NCBI GenBank assembly: GCA_007922195.1
Contig: ML681994.1
Location: 51,578,565 to 51,642,564, forward strand
DNA from: Podocnemis expansa
Taxonomy: Eukaryota > Chordata > Testudines > Podocnemididae
Reading direction: 5' to 3'
DNA: 64,000 bases
How positions within the stretch are numbered: position 1 is the stretch's first letter; each line of letters opens with the position of its first letter. Positions 1 to 11,434 of this stretch are shown one piece after another. The translations under genes were made by a program, and so were the position numbers. The notes below the pieces were generated by a model. The model was not told where the DNA came from, did no database searches, and saw nothing but the letters and a program-made list of their open reading frames with translations.

Positions 1-973
1 CATTGAGCACTTCAGCCTTTAGCACATCCTCCACCACAAAGATACCTGCCCCATTCAGAAAGGGTCTTACACCATCCCTGATCCTCTTCTTATTATTGAC
101 ATACTTGTAGAACTCCTTCTTGTTATCCTTCACATCCCTTTTTAGCTGTACCTGCAGTTGTCCTTTGGCCTTTCTGATTTTATCCCTGCAAGTCCGAGCA
201 ATATCCTTGTATGTTTCCCTAGTCATCTGTCCAAGCTTCCACTTCTTATAAGCTTCCTTTCTATGTTTCAGCTCACTGCAGAGTTCTCTGTTAAGCCACA
301 CCTGGCACCTTCCACATTTGCTGTTCTTTCTGCTCATTGGAATGGTATCTTCCTGTGCCCTTAGCAGGGTTTCTTTAAAATATAGCCAGCTCTCTTGGAG
401 GTCTTTCCCTTCAGATCAGCCTCCCAAGGGATCCTGCCCATCAGCTCCCTAAGGGAGCCAAAATCTGCTTTTCTGAAGTCCAAGGTCTGTGTTTTGCTTC
501 TTTCCTTTTTTCCATTAATCAGCATCTTGAACTCTACCATCTCACGGTCGCTGCTGCCCAGGTTGCCATTCACTTCTACTTCTCCAATCAAATCTTTATT
601 TGTGAGCAGCAGTAGAGACATGCAAAGCCTCTTGTTGGTTCTTTTAGCATTTGTACCAGGAAGTTGTCCTCGACAGTCTCCAGAAACTTCCTGGATTTCT
701 CTGTACACTACTGTATTGCCCTTCCAACAGATGTCCTCAATAATTGAAGTCCCCCATGAGACCAGGGCCTGTGATCTGGAAACTTCTGCCAGTTGTCTAT
801 AGAAAGCCTCATCCACCTCCCCTTTCTGGTCTGGTGGTCTATAGCAGACACCCGCCATGACATCCCCCTTGTTGCCCTCTCCTCTAAACTTAACCACAGA
901 CTTTCAACTGACTTGTTTCCACTTTCATAATGGAGCTTTGAGCAGTCATACAGCTCTTTTACATATACTGGGT
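1..973 (-). mobile_element. CR1 LINE, ORF2 endonuclease and linker fragment
   Basis: Decayed piece of the CR1 non-LTR retrotransposon ORF2, running off the left edge of the window. On the minus strand the endonuclease reads through VCYRPPDQKGEVDEAFYRQL (about 770-855) into DICWKGN and GSSDREMVEF (about 530-560). The family's final catalytic SDH motif is SDR here, and the GDFN motif is only found one frame over, so there are at least two frameshifts between about 700 and 880. Upstream residues ELYDCSKLHYESG (about 900-970) lie in another frame. The part left of 360 is the basic linker before the reverse transcriptase. Family assignment rests on my memory of CR1 ORF2 and is firm; the copy is dead. 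Confidence 0.9.
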
Positions 974-1310
974 ACAATTTGGGCTCCCCACTACCAAAAG
1001 AATGCAGATAAATTGTAGAGAGTCCAGTGAAAGAGAATGAAAATGATTAGGGGGTAGGAGCACTGATGAGGAGAGCCTGAGGGAACTGGGCTTGTTTAGA
1101 ATGAGGGGGGTTTGATTGCATTCATAGGCTACTTGAAGGGGAACTCCAAGAAGGATGGAGTTAATCTGTTCACAGTGATGAAAGATGACAAAATGAAGAG
1201 CAATGGTCTCAAGTTACAGTAGGGACATTCTAGGTTGGATATTAGAAAATAAATTTTCACTAGGATGGTGAAGCACTTGAATTGGTTTTCAAGGGAGGTG
1301 GTGTAATCTG
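974..1310 (+). mobile_element. CR1 LINE, 3' end fragment
   Basis: Plus-strand CR1 tail sequence joins the minus-strand CR1 with no gap. It starts at TTTGGGCTCCCCACTACC, which encodes the FWAPHYKK part of the reverse transcriptase C-terminus in intact copies. It then follows the usual order: [16 protein letters not shown] region, the stretch around 'gatattagaaaataaattttc', and 'caagggaggtggtg' near 1293. It stops before the ATTCTATGA tail, so it is truncated at both ends. Confidence 0.8.
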
Positions 1311-2750
1311 ATCTGAAGCGCTCAGAACAGGATGCTACTGCCACTGGAAAACAGGGTTGGGGGACTGTATAGCATTTAATAAGGATAAGGCAGCAAAGGT
1401 ACAATGCATTATGAGAACAGCCCAAAGAAATATCAATACCCATCAAGGTTTCAGCTGTGGACAGTGGGGGCATTCTATCATAATGATGCACATGTAACCA
1501 TTTACTCTTGCAAGTGCAGACGTATCTTAACTGTGGATTAATGTCAACAACACGAGTTATTCCAAACATTTCACTGTCTTTTGACAGTGTGACTACAAAA
1601 GCACTTCCTTTGCTTTCCAAGTCAATTCACATTTATTCAAGGAATAAATCAGATCAGAGCAATAATAAAGAAAGGTCAAAGCCTAAATCCTGAGCAGACC
1701 TGAAGTAGCTGGGCTAGAAATATGTGCCATGGAAGAAGGGTGCAAAACTCCCTCTATGCCAACACAATGAGTAGTCCTTAACGGCTCATTCAAATCAATG
1801 GCTGAAGGGGTTCCACCACCTCCACTGTACACTCAAGATAGATAACAGACATGACAACTGAGCCCACTATGACTGCCTTGGAGTTACAGAGATGTATTGT
1901 ATACAATCATATTCTGGTTTCCAAATAATATATGGAAAATTAAAATATTGTGTGAGAGAAATGTTCCTCAGACTTTGTCTTCTCCAAGTGATGGACATCT
2001 GTTCTAAATACTTATCCAGAGAGAACAGAAAAATGACAAAGTTCTACACCTAACAACAAGCCAGGAAAATTTGTTCTTAAAGGTTAAGTCCTGCCCTAAG
2101 TCAATCCCATTAAAATCAATAGGACTAGACACATAAGTACAATTGAGGCCTAAATGTTTCAAGTCACACTTCTAGATGGCCATTTTTCTTCAAATGAGAT
2201 GACAATACTTAATTATCTTTATGAAAAATTATGACTTACAGCTATATGAATCATTCTTTTGTGACAACCCTCTGAAGGTTCATCTCCAAGGCACAAATGA
2301 TGGTTCCACTACTTACCAAATGTAAATCACATCAAACGCCATTGAAACCTATGGAGTTATATCAATTTACACTAGCTGTGAATCAGGCCCAAGATGACTA
2401 GTTGTCATCTTAAATTGAATAACATGCTAAAAGAAAACTATGGTATGAAGCTTTTTTAAAATATAGAGTGAGACTTTCAAGATTTTTAACTGAAAGCAGC
2501 AGCTTCAATGTAAATTATTTTAAATAAAATGATCCTTTCTACTTGAAAAGGAATTTAGTGACAACTTAGCTATGAAAAGAGTGTATATTCTGCTTTCAGC
2601 AGTTCAGAAATTCTTCACCCTGAGGTATACAACTTCAGTTGTTTGATCTAGTAAATGCCAAGTGGCTTATACTTGGACCAATGCCTATGGCAGAGTCTAG
2701 TCTGAATGTCTTTAGGTATTAAGAATTCAAGGACCTCCATTAAATTTAAG
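1311..2750. other. AT-rich DNA without a recognised gene
   Basis: No reading frame with family features was found. The open frames on both strands at 1129-1693 overlap CR1 remains and are chance openings. Around 2300-2390 there is a stretch ending in a 'gaatcaggccca'-like word that resembles old dispersed amniote repeats, too decayed to assign. Confidence 0.5.
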
Positions 2751-2773
2751 ACACACACACACACACACACACA
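2751..2773. repeat. (AC)n microsatellite
   Basis: Uninterrupted AC dinucleotide run of 23 bases. Confidence 0.97.
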
Positions 2774-2915
2774 AAAAGTCAGGAAAAAGCCCTTGTCTGA
2801 GGCATGTCATTCTGGTGTGGAGTCAGTCTCATCCATTCAAGACAAGTACCAGTGTGATACAATTGGCGAAAAGTCAGTCCGTTTGCCAGACTCAAAAGGG
2901 TAAGGTAGGTTAGAT

Positions 2916-4061
2916 CAGTGGTTCCCAACCTTTTCTCTGCCATGACACCTTGATACCTTCAAATTTTTCAAGGCACACCACCATTAAAAAAACTCATGAA
3001 TATTGAAATTAACTTAAATTACTTATGCATATTCATGAACCATGGCACAGTGTTTCGGAAATGCTGCTCTGTAGGGGTAGTAAGGGTAGCAAAGCAGGGG
3101 TCGCAAAACGGGGAGGTTAGGAGCCATGTGCAGTGGCAGGAGTGAGTGTGGGGAGCAGAGCAGGGCAGGGGTGGCAAAAGAGAACAAGGGCAGCCATATG
3201 GGGAACAGCACAAGGGTTGCAAGAGAGGAAAGAGGAAAGCAGAACAAGAGTGGCTTTGTCGGGGGCAGAGGGAACCTGGGGAGTGGGAAGGTAGGGCAGG
3301 GGAGCATGGTGCAGCACTCACTTCCCCCTTTTCCACTGTGGCTCCCTGCCACCCAGGGCAAATCTTCGCCCCGCTGCTGCTCCCTCCCACCGAAGGAGGT
3401 CCTGACCATCCCTCCCCAGCCCCCCGCTGCCTGTGATGGACCCTCCCATCACTGCAGGGGCCAGAACTAGGCCTCCAGCTCCCAGCTATAGCCCCCACAC
3501 ACAGCCGACCCACCCCCCCAGCTACACACCCTCCCAACCAAACAGCCACCCCACAACTCCAGCTACACACCCTCTGCTACACATCCACTCCCACCCACCT
3601 CTGTTACACACACACCTGCCCCACAGAACCCCCAGCAGTCCCCCCCAGAGCCTTTACCTGGGCTGTTTCCAGGCTGCTAACACAAGCTGCTCCACCTTGC
3701 AGGGGGAGATTCAAACACTCCCAGCCTCACCCAGCTCTCTGTTGGCTGGGTTAAGGTGGAGCAGGGTTTAAGGTGGAGCCACCAGAACTCTGTGTTCCAG
3801 CTGCTCTTGCTAGTTTTAGGGGGACCCCTGGAACTCCACCTTCTAGTGCCTTCCTCTATTTTTAGGGGAGCCGGAAGGCTGCCTGCCTAAAAATAGGAGG
3901 CCTGGAACTGTGTTCCGGTGCCTTCCCCCTTACTTTAACCCCTGCCTTTTTCCCAGCCCTGCACAGCCCACATGGCTGGGCTGAGCAGGGAGGGAACTCT
4001 AGCTCTCGGGGATGGTCGGCATACTTTGGGTGTGCCGCAGCACACTGGTTGGGAACCACTG
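2916..4061. mobile_element. Non-autonomous hAT-like element, 1146 bp
   Basis: Ends are CAGTGGTTCCCAACC on the left and its complement GGTTGGGAACCACTG on the right, the classic terminal inverted repeat of hAT/Charlie-type elements. The flanking 8-mers ggttagat (2908-2915) and agtcagac (4062-4069) match at five of eight positions, all differences being transitions, so they fit an aged 8-bp target duplication. The interior has no transposase. It is GC-rich with a C-rich CACCC/CAGC tract at about 3470-3650. Open frames there are products of base composition. Confidence 0.85.
3470..3650. repeat. C-rich low-complexity tract
   Basis: Runs of CCCACAC, CACCCTC and CAGCTACAC dominate inside the hAT-like element. 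Proline/threonine-rich open frames in this stretch are composition artefacts. Confidence 0.7.
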
Positions 4062-4309
4062 AGTCAGACTATCAACTAGGTATAATACTTGGGAAAAATG
4101 AGACTTCACTACTATAATAGATCATGTTTAATACTAGCACCTGGTTTGTAAAGGAAAAGTGCATGTAATGATTATTATGCATCAGTGCAAAATTCTGGGA
4201 GATATGGAGGGCTACATTGTGCCATGTTTTAGGTGGGTCTCACCTTCCTATGTGTTGTTCTGTACTTTTTTGAATCAAAACAACTTGTTTGGTTTGCAGA
4301 AAAAGACTG

Positions 4310-4500
4310 AACCAACCTTGTGATTTACGCTGCTCTGTATTTATTTATTCACCTGACATGCTATGGTTTCCATTCATGTATCTGATGAAGTGGGATTACA
4401 CCCACAAAAGCTCATGCAATAAATAAATATGTTATTCTTTAAAAGTGCCACCAGACTCTTAGTTTGTTTTGCTGAACTAGACAACCATAGCTACCCCTCT
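4310..4500 (+). mobile_element. Palindromic sauropsid repeat, right arm (copy P1)
   Basis: Contains 'ctgatgaagtgggattacac', 'aaagctcatgcaataaata', 'gttattctttaaaagtgcca' and 'aactagacaaccatagctac', the right arm of a palindromic repeat that recurs at 30593, 40790, 45470, 54868 and 60709. The left arm is missing. I recognise the family as common in turtle and crocodilian DNA but cannot place it in a transposon superfamily. Confidence 0.8.
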
Positions 4501-4505
4501 GGAAC

Positions 4506-5773
4506 TTAATGGAGCCTTTTCTCCCAACATGGTAGAGTCTCTTCATAGCTCTTCAGAGAGAACTGTAGGAAAAGGGGGATATTATCAAAGGCACAAAGAG
4601 AGTTCAGCACCTAACCCACTTTGATGACTTTGTAAATCTCTCCTGAAGTGACATATAACATGCTTCTAGGCCTCAGGCACCTGCTAACTGATGATTGTGT
4701 GGACAGGCCCCATGATGGCTATTTTGCCTGCTGTCATCAGCAGCACATATTTTATGGAGATCAACAAAGGTGCACCAGTAACGTGCCTCCTGGTGTGAAC
4801 CATCCTGATTTGCACCAATAGGATAGATCTACCACTGCTGTTGAGTCTAGTTTTTTTAGTCACCACTATCTTAGGCAACTGTACCTCAATTTCACATAGA
4901 GAATGCAAAGCACATTCTCAAGAAAATGGGTATTTACAGTTCAGACAAATGCTGCATCCTCTCACTCTATTTTTTGTATTTCTCCACCATAAACAGCTCA
5001 ATTCACACATGAAATACATGTTTCTCAGAATGTTTGCATAGAATAGTTACTTATCAACAGTTAGAAAAAGCTGAATTATAAGGATGAAAGCTTCCAGGCT
5101 GCAAAAACACGTGAAAGAGCTGATGAGGAAAGCCACACGGTTAAGACCTAACTTAAACAAACAGACTATAAACAGCTATAAATCAAGTACTCTAACAAGG
5201 TGTGCAGCATCTTGTAATAAAGCAACTCTGGTGGTGCACTATGAAACATGTCACCAAAGGCTGACTACAGTATTTCTGAAACCCTGGTCTGTCAGCCTGT
5301 AAAGAATAACAAATGACAGTGTCATGCAGCGATTGTGTAGCATTGGCACATCTTAGTCATATAATGAGACAGCAATGTGCTTTTCCACCTAGACAATGCA
5401 GATTTGTCATGTTGCATTTAATATAATAAGCGGGCTGTGTTGCTGGATTTTAAATGGGAGATCACAGCACTCATTCCATTTGCTCTAAGCACATTTTTTA
5501 AATTATATTTTAAATTATGTCAGTTTGTCCATTTTAAACTATATACTGTGAACAAAGAGGTCTGTAGCACACCTCTGGAAATCTCCAATGTCTGTTGAAT
5601 CTGGCAATTATAACATATTCATCAGGGTTACAGCTGCATTTGAAGCCTCAAAACCTGTGCCCTTTAGGCAAAAGCCATTTAGTATCTGGATGTTTTAAAA
5701 ATAATGTACTTAATTCTGTTTGAAGCTGATCTTAAATCTGAAAATACTGGGATTGACTGGCCTCTTGTAGGCT
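4506..5773. other. Unassigned AT-rich DNA
   Basis: No gene or clear repeat recognised. Open frames at 4684-5302 are short and lack any family motif. Confidence 0.5.
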
Positions 5774-5781
5774 CACTAGAA

Positions 5782-6234
5782 AAGTTGTTTTCAATCAGTG
5801 TGCCATGAGAACTGTCCAACTGTGCAGTGAAATTTTGTAAAAACTTAATGAAAATCAATATAAAACAAACACTATTTCATCTTAAAGAATATTCTGTCCA
5901 ACCAAAATTACAGATCATAAAGCTAGTGAAAATTAGTCATCAAATTAAAAGCAAGGTATCAGTCTTTCAATTCTAAAATGTGAATTTTCAAAATGCTGGA
6001 CGCCAAATGCAAAATTGAGATGATGTATCTTTTTCTGGTAGATTTGAAACATAAATCATTTGATCCTTCTTTAGTCTGTTGTATGCACTATGTTTCAAAG
6101 TTCTCTAGTAAAACTGTAATCATAGTAAATGTGACATTTATGAGCAACCAGTTCAGCTGAAAAAAGTGGGTGTACTGTGGAATTGTATGTCTCACTCAAG
6201 TGTGCCATGTTACAAAAAAGCTTGGGAACCACTG
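5782..6234. mobile_element. Non-autonomous hAT element with perfect 8-bp target duplication
   Basis: Flanked by identical 8-mers cactagaa at 5774-5781 and 6235-6242. The right end is CTTGGGAACCACTG. The left end, aagttgttttcaatcagtg, is a mutated form of the same terminal repeat followed by the usual 'tgtgccatgagaac'. The interior is AT-rich and noncoding. The exact target duplication makes the borders certain. Confidence 0.95.
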
Positions 6235-6242
6235 CACTAGAA

Positions 6243-6746
6243 GACAAAGAACATGTAGGAAACTTATGGTGGCAGACATGACTTAGCAGATGTTAATGAA
6301 CTGCTAGTGTTCACAATCTGAGGGGACTCAGGGTTTGATTCACACCAGGACTCATGTACTGTAATGCCAAATGCTCACAAAGGTTGGGTTTGGTTCCTTG
6401 ATTCCCTATAGAAAGGAATGGGAAGAGATATCTGCTTCAGCAGGGGGTTCACCAAAAACCCAAACACTGGGCTGCTGAACGTTGCCAAAGAGAGTCACTG
6501 AGGGAAGGGGTGTGCACTTTGACTCTCTACCTCAATAGGCTGACCCCTAAAATACCTCAAAATGCCTTCATCAACCATTCTAAGAGGAAGCATTCCTGTG
6601 ATAAAGTTCTGGAAAGAGCTGACAAGCTGGTCTAGTACCAGCAGCAAAGGGACTTAAGACTGTAGAAATGACATGCTATGGGACAGGAGGAAAGGCTGAG
6701 ACTTGTCACACAGCTGGAAGACATAGTTTTAGAGTAGGCACATGCA
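6243..6746. other. Unassigned DNA upstream of a CR1 end
   Basis: Nothing recognised apart from words near 6560-6740 that may be very decayed CR1 sequence. Confidence 0.4.
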
Positions 6747-7106
6747 TTGCAGTACTTGGAACAAGAACCACAGCTAATGGAGGAGAAATCAGCTGAGCAT
6801 AAAGAACTGTTCTCGGTAGTAACAGAGGGCAGAACGAGAAGCAATGGTTTCAAGTTACAGCTGGGGCGGTCCAGGCTGGATATTAGGAAAAACTTCCTTA
6901 CTAGGCGAGTGGTGAAGCAGTGGAATAAGTTGCCTAGGGAGGTGGTGGAATCTCCATCTCTGGAGGTGTTCAAGTCCCAGCTGGACAAAACACTGACTGG
7001 GATGATCTAATGGGAGTGGTCCTGCTTTTTTTGGCAGGGGGTTGGACTAGATGACCTTGTGGGGTCCCTTCCAACCCTATGATTCTATGATTCTATGATT
7101 CTATTC
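6747..7106 (+). mobile_element. CR1 LINE, 3' end with ATTCTATG tail
   Basis: Reads the last part of ORF2: [19 protein letters not shown], then [19 protein letters not shown] and [19 protein letters not shown], ending in LTGMI and a stop at 7010. This is the C-terminal tail of the CR1 reverse transcriptase protein. The 3' untranslated part 'ggttggactagatgacctt' and a short tail of repeated ATTCTATG (about 7077-7103) follow. The insertion is 5'-truncated, as most CR1 copies are, and is one of the less decayed ones here. Confidence 0.93.
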
Positions 7107-7337
7107 CTGCAGGTTTCCTTATGCTGGAGGATCAGGGCAAGGTGCTCACAAAGCTCCAGCAATTTGTCTTTCTTTTTGCAAAAGTTCTGGACTTATTGCT
7201 GGTCATGCCAGGTCTTCATGACAATGTGACCCCACCTGTCCATCCTTGTGGCCCTGCACCAACCTATGTGGAACCCATGAGAAGCTATGCCAAGTGTACT
7301 GGGTAGCATCTGCCAGTGACAGTCTGTGGTCCCAGAG

Positions 7338-7554
7338 CAGTGTTTCCCAACCAGTGTGCCACAGCACACAGGTGTGCTGTCAGGCCTGAGCAGTTGTGCC
7401 ACAAAATTTTTTGAAAAACTACTCAAAGATCTCTGGACTGGCTCATTGGTTCATGAATATTAATGAGTTTATTTGGAAACTATATGGTGGTGTGCCTCAA
7501 ATTAATTAAAGGTAGCAAGGTGTGCCATGGCAGATAAAATGTTGGGAACCAGTG
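7338..7554. mobile_element. Short non-autonomous hAT element, 217 bp
   Basis: Ends CAGTGTTTCCCAACCAGTG and TGTTGGGAACCAGTG form the terminal repeats. The flanks tcccagag (7330-7337) and ttccagag (7555-7562) are an 8-bp target duplication with one transition. It is related in its ends to the elements at 2916 and 5782 but much shorter. Confidence 0.93.
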
Positions 7555-7562
7555 TTCCAGAG

Positions 7563-8334
7563 TACTCTTCCTTCTCCTCTGCCACCTCCTGTTCCATCAT
7601 AAAATCTATAAGTTGCCTTTGCTGGGTCAGAAAACGCTGCTGTTCACCAGAAGATCACAGAAACTCTGCCCATTTTCTGACACAGGAGTGCAAGCACAAG
7701 AGAAAAGGTCTTTGAATGGCTTCTCCTCCATATTGCTGGCTCTGGTAGCTGAGAGCTCACAGACCAAACTGACTGGTTGAGAGGACACAACAGTGGCTAT
7801 TCAAACTTCATGTAACATGCAAGTTGGACAGTCAAGTTTTTGCACAGTGCATCATGGTTAAGGAGCTAAAATGGCCACATTTCAGGAGGGTGGTAGGGAC
7901 TCTGGGACATAGTTGGGCTGTTTAGGGTCTGAATGTCAGAATGTGAACACTAGATCTGCAGGTTTAAGCCCGGGTAAGAACTTTATCAATGCAAGGTTAA
8001 GAAATAGTGCAGCTGCTCAAGCCTAGGGCTCTGTAACGTGAATCAGCTTACTTGAGTCCCACTAATTCTGGGTTTACATTGCAGTGTAAGCAGAGCTTTC
8101 GGGTGCAAGGACTGTCTCTCATTTCACATACCTACAGGGTCTCTGATTTTAGGGGGAGCTTCCAGGTGCTACTATAATACAATTCATATATTGCCTAAGT
8201 AGTGCACTTTCTTGTTCTCCCAAGCAAGGGTTAATCTTTTAGGAGTGTATTTATGTGAGGGGGTATGTATGTTTGGCCTTTCAAAAGTGGCTTCATGTAT
8301 TTCTTAGCCCAAAATACCACTGGTTTTGTAAATT
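7563..8334. other. Unassigned DNA
   Basis: No gene or repeat could be named. Short open frames carry no recognisable motif. Confidence 0.45.
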
Positions 8335-8600
8335 CACAGAGTTTAAAGGCAGAAAGGGCCATAAAATCATCTAATCTGACTTCCTGAGTATCTCATGCCA
8401 ATCAGCTTTACCAAGTAATCTCTCTGTTGAGGCCAGTAACCTACAAGTGCTTAAAGCATTCCTTCCAGGTTTTGCTGAAGATGCCAAGAGATGAAGAATC
8501 CACCCTTCTTTTGCTAATTTCTTCCAAAGGTTTATCACCCTCACTAAGAATGAAATCAGAACCTTCAGATTCTGAGAATTTCCATTAGGTTCTTTAATCA
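8335..8600 (-). mobile_element. Old CR1-like 3' end, minus strand
   Basis: The plus strand shows 'cacagagtttaaaggcagaa', 'aatcatctaatctgacttcc' and 'aaaggtttatcaccctcact', the complement of the CR1 3' region (tail at the low coordinate). It is strongly diverged and has no intact reading frame. Confidence 0.7.
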
Positions 8601-8781
8601 TGGTAAATTAATTAGGTTGAAATCCATTTGATTTTACTCTTAAGTGAATTGATTTGGAACATCTCAAATGGCTAACATCCTTCAGCTCATGCATCTATTT
8701 TTAACATGCCAGAAGATGTTTGCATCTCTGTTAATTAAATGATTGTTCCTTTCTTTACAGTGCATTTTACTGTACATCAAA

Positions 8782-9095
8782 GGTCACAGCAACACTACAC
8801 ACTAGGAGTGTGATTCCCCTGCTAGTGTAGGCACACTCATGCTATCTCTCATCAAGTTAGCATGAATATAAATAGCAGTATAGCTGCAGTAGCATAGGTC
8901 ACAGCAGCCATGCAGAGTGCAAACTCATCTGCTGGTAAATACTTGGCTCAGTTTGGCTGCACCTCCACTGTTGGTGCCTATGCTATCAAGACTACACACT
9001 CTGTATACTTACAGTACCCCAAGGAAAGCTAAAATGAGTACATATGTACATAAGCTGGGAAAATCACACCCCTAGGTTGTAGTATAGATGTAGCC
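8782..9095. mobile_element. Harbinger-like MITE, 314 bp, old copy
   Basis: The left end ggtcacagcaacactacac and the complement of the right end, ggctacatctatactacaa, form a long inverted repeat that continues into 'taggagtgtgattccc' on the left and 'gggaaaatcacacccct' on the right. It is flanked by a 3-bp duplication aaa (8779-8781 and 9096-9098). Size, 3-bp duplication and tip sequence fit PIF/Harbinger MITEs. No coding capacity. Confidence 0.8.
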
Positions 9096-9098
9096 AAA

Positions 9099-9639
9099 GA
9101 TGTTCTGGATCAAATCAGCATGGTTCAATTATTGTTAACAGACATACATGTAAGGCAGGCTTGGAAGCTGTGCTTAACAGCTTCTGAACTGAACAGGGGG
9201 TGCAACTAATCTTCATCGGTCCTGTATTAGCATGGATATAAAGAGTACAATTAGCTGATTAGCATACTGGGTGCATGGGGTGCAAAACATAGTGGGTAAT
9301 AGCATTTGGGGTTAGTTTGCTCACAAATCTATCAATATCTGTAATTCTACTAAAGGGAAATATGAAATACTGTCCTTGTATTAACTGCTACTCTTTGTTT
9401 GTTTCAAATCTGTCTGGGTTAGTTAAAGGGTAAAAGCCACCCATAGTTAGAAAAAGATTTGTAAGAGAGGCTACTGCATGTTTCAGCCTGAAAGAGAGAA
9501 GAACAGAAGTGGGAGGTTTGTATTATTTCAATGTTTGAGGCAATAGTTGCTGCCCTTTCTATTGCTTTCTCTGTTCTTTATTGTGGAAGTAGCTAATTTA
9601 CAGCTGCTAAAGATTAGGAAAGCTGATTATTGCTGAGCT
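9099..9639. other. Unassigned DNA
   Basis: No gene or named repeat is visible. Confidence 0.45.
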
Positions 9640-9689
9640 CAGTGGAGAGTCTTTTGGTCTTTCTCTGTGCTGAAGAGGAGCAGTGATGG

Positions 9690-9990
9690 GGTGACCAGCA
9701 AGTGGAGTTGGTGGATGGTAAGAGTGGTCAGCAGCAAGATGGGCAATACAAGAGTGTGGAGGTTAGTGCCAGTGGACAGCAAGAGTTGCCAGCAGTGAGC
9801 TGTACAGCATGAGGGACTGGAGGGCAGTGCTGGCAGCTGGCAAGAGTGGCCAATGGTGAGCTGGGCAACACGAGGGACCAGAGGGCAGCACTGGTGGACA
9901 GTGGGTGGAGCCTGCGGACAGTGAGAGGCCCGACCTGGGCCACATGAGTGACTGGAGGGCAGAGCCAAGAAACCTGTTCTAGAGGATGGA
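9690..9990. repeat. Diverged minisatellite, about four units of 60-75 bp
   Basis: The word 'gag(g/t)gac(t/c)(g/a)gagggcag' recurs near 9811, 9871 and 9946, and a weaker form occurs near 9751. It alternates with 'agcaagagt(g/t)gccag/aatggtgagctg(g/t)gcaa'. Spacing is roughly 60-75 bases. The leucine/histidine-rich minus-strand frames over it are products of the repeat. Confidence 0.7.
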
Positions 9991-10430
9991 GTGAGTGACC
10001 AGTAGATGGCGTCAGTGGACAGCTGGTGTGAAAGACACTCCCTATGTAGCTTAGGGTTGGTTGGGAGCCTAGTTAGCACTGATTCTCCAGATCGGTGCCA
10101 GTTCTGCCATTAAGTTTGTATGTTCTGTTATGCGTTGTGGGTTATTGGGAACTTTGCTCTATACTAAGATTCCTAGATTAGATCTGATCTCTGTTATTTG
10201 GCCTTTCGCATTTTTGTTTTACTACTATTAAAAGTTCCATTTACTACACTTAGATTTGTGCTTGTGAGTGGGGAAGCTTTACCTCTTTGGGGTGCCCAGG
10301 GAACAGTGCAGGATTCTCAGAAATCTGGGTGGGCGCTTGAGCCAGTTGGTGGTGTTGTGTCATTGGGAAACCCCTAGATATAGAACCTGATCCTTGTCCT
10401 GCCAGCCTGCCCTGGCAAAAGGGTTACATA
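9991..10430 (+). mobile_element. Possible LTR 3' end, unproven
   Basis: The sequence around 'gcccagggaacagtgcagga' through 'ccctggcaaaagggttacat' resembles sauropsid LTR 3' ends as I remember them. No matching TGTAACCC start, no target duplication and no AATAAA were found (only ATTAAA near 10228), so this stays a weak call. The minisatellite just upstream may belong to the same element. Confidence 0.3.
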
Positions 10431-11208
10431 CGCCTTAGGAGATAGTACCACTGGAAGACTGCATATTACTGGATATGAAAGTCTATGCTTCCCTGAAGAT
10501 TACACACTAATTTTAAGTGTTTTGCATTTCCATATAGTGCCTATTTGTTAATAATAAATTATCATTTTCTTTTCGTCTTCCAATATTTTAAATAAGCTCA
10601 AATTACTCAAGCTGGGGAGTACCAGGTATAAACTCCAAGTTTTTCTCTTGCCACCAGATGTGTGAAAAGGGCAGAACAAATGAAGTATTCATTTGATGGA
10701 CATTATACATATCTGCAGAGTTTGAAATAAAGCAATGTAGGGCGAACAAGGGAAAGGCTAAAAGGTGGTAAGCAGCGAATTTCTTTGCTTTGCTCACCTA
10801 GGGATTGATAGTGCCCTCAAGCAAAACTCATACTCCTGCCCCTGTGGAAAATTGTCTGCATATCTTATATGCGCTTGGGAACAGCATTAGCCAATTAACT
10901 ATTAAAGGATGGTATTTTAACAGCACATGATGGAGACTGTGTTTCAAACTGAAAAAGTAGAATTGAAAGGGGGGAAACAGTAAAGCTATAATCCTGGTAA
11001 CATTCATATTGTTTTACAAAGTGATTTCTTCCAGAAGATAATCATAATTAAATTGTTTGATTCACTGCAACTAGATTTGCAAAGGCAAGAACATTTATAA
11101 CATTTCCATGTTCCCTAAACTTTGTTACCAAAGATTTGAAATCAGCTTTTGCACTGGGATTGCCATAGGATATAGAACAAGCTTTTTAATGACATTGCTA
11201 GATATTTG
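10431..11208. other. Unassigned AT-rich DNA
   Basis: No gene or clear repeat found. Confidence 0.45.
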
Positions 11209-11216
11209 CAATAGAG

Positions 11217-11426
11217 CAGGTGTCTCAAACTCAAATCACCACGAGGGCCCACTGAGGACTTGTAGAAGGCTGCATGAGGACTAGTATGTTAGCCCAAGGG
11301 CCACACCACTGAAACCTTTTCATACAACAATATTGCAAATATCAGTAACGATAGTGTCATTGTGGGCCACAGGAAATAATTTTAGGGGCCTCATGTGGCC
11401 CATGGGCCACGTGTTTGAGACCCCTG
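11217..11426. mobile_element. Non-autonomous hAT element, 210 bp, perfect target duplication
   Basis: Terminal repeats are CAGGTGTCTCAAACTC and GTGTTTGAGACCCCTG. The identical 8-mers caatagag at 11209-11216 and 11427-11434 flank it. The interior ('gggccacaccactgaaacc', 'ggccacaggaaataatttta') is shared with the copy at 31814-32021, so both belong to one short family. Confidence 0.96.
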
Positions 11427-11434
11427 CAATAGAG

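Noticed and set aside
1129..1620. 163-codon minus-strand frame
   Set aside because: Antisense to a CR1 3' end; no family motif.
3019..3771. Several overlapping open frames of 60-180 codons
   Set aside because: They lie on a GC/C-rich low-complexity core of a hAT element on both strands and show only composition-driven residues.
2916..7554. Idea that the three elements with CAGTGGTTCCCAACC-like ends are one family
   Set aside because: They share only the tips and a short 'tgtgcc' context; interiors and lengths differ, so they are kept as separate hAT families.
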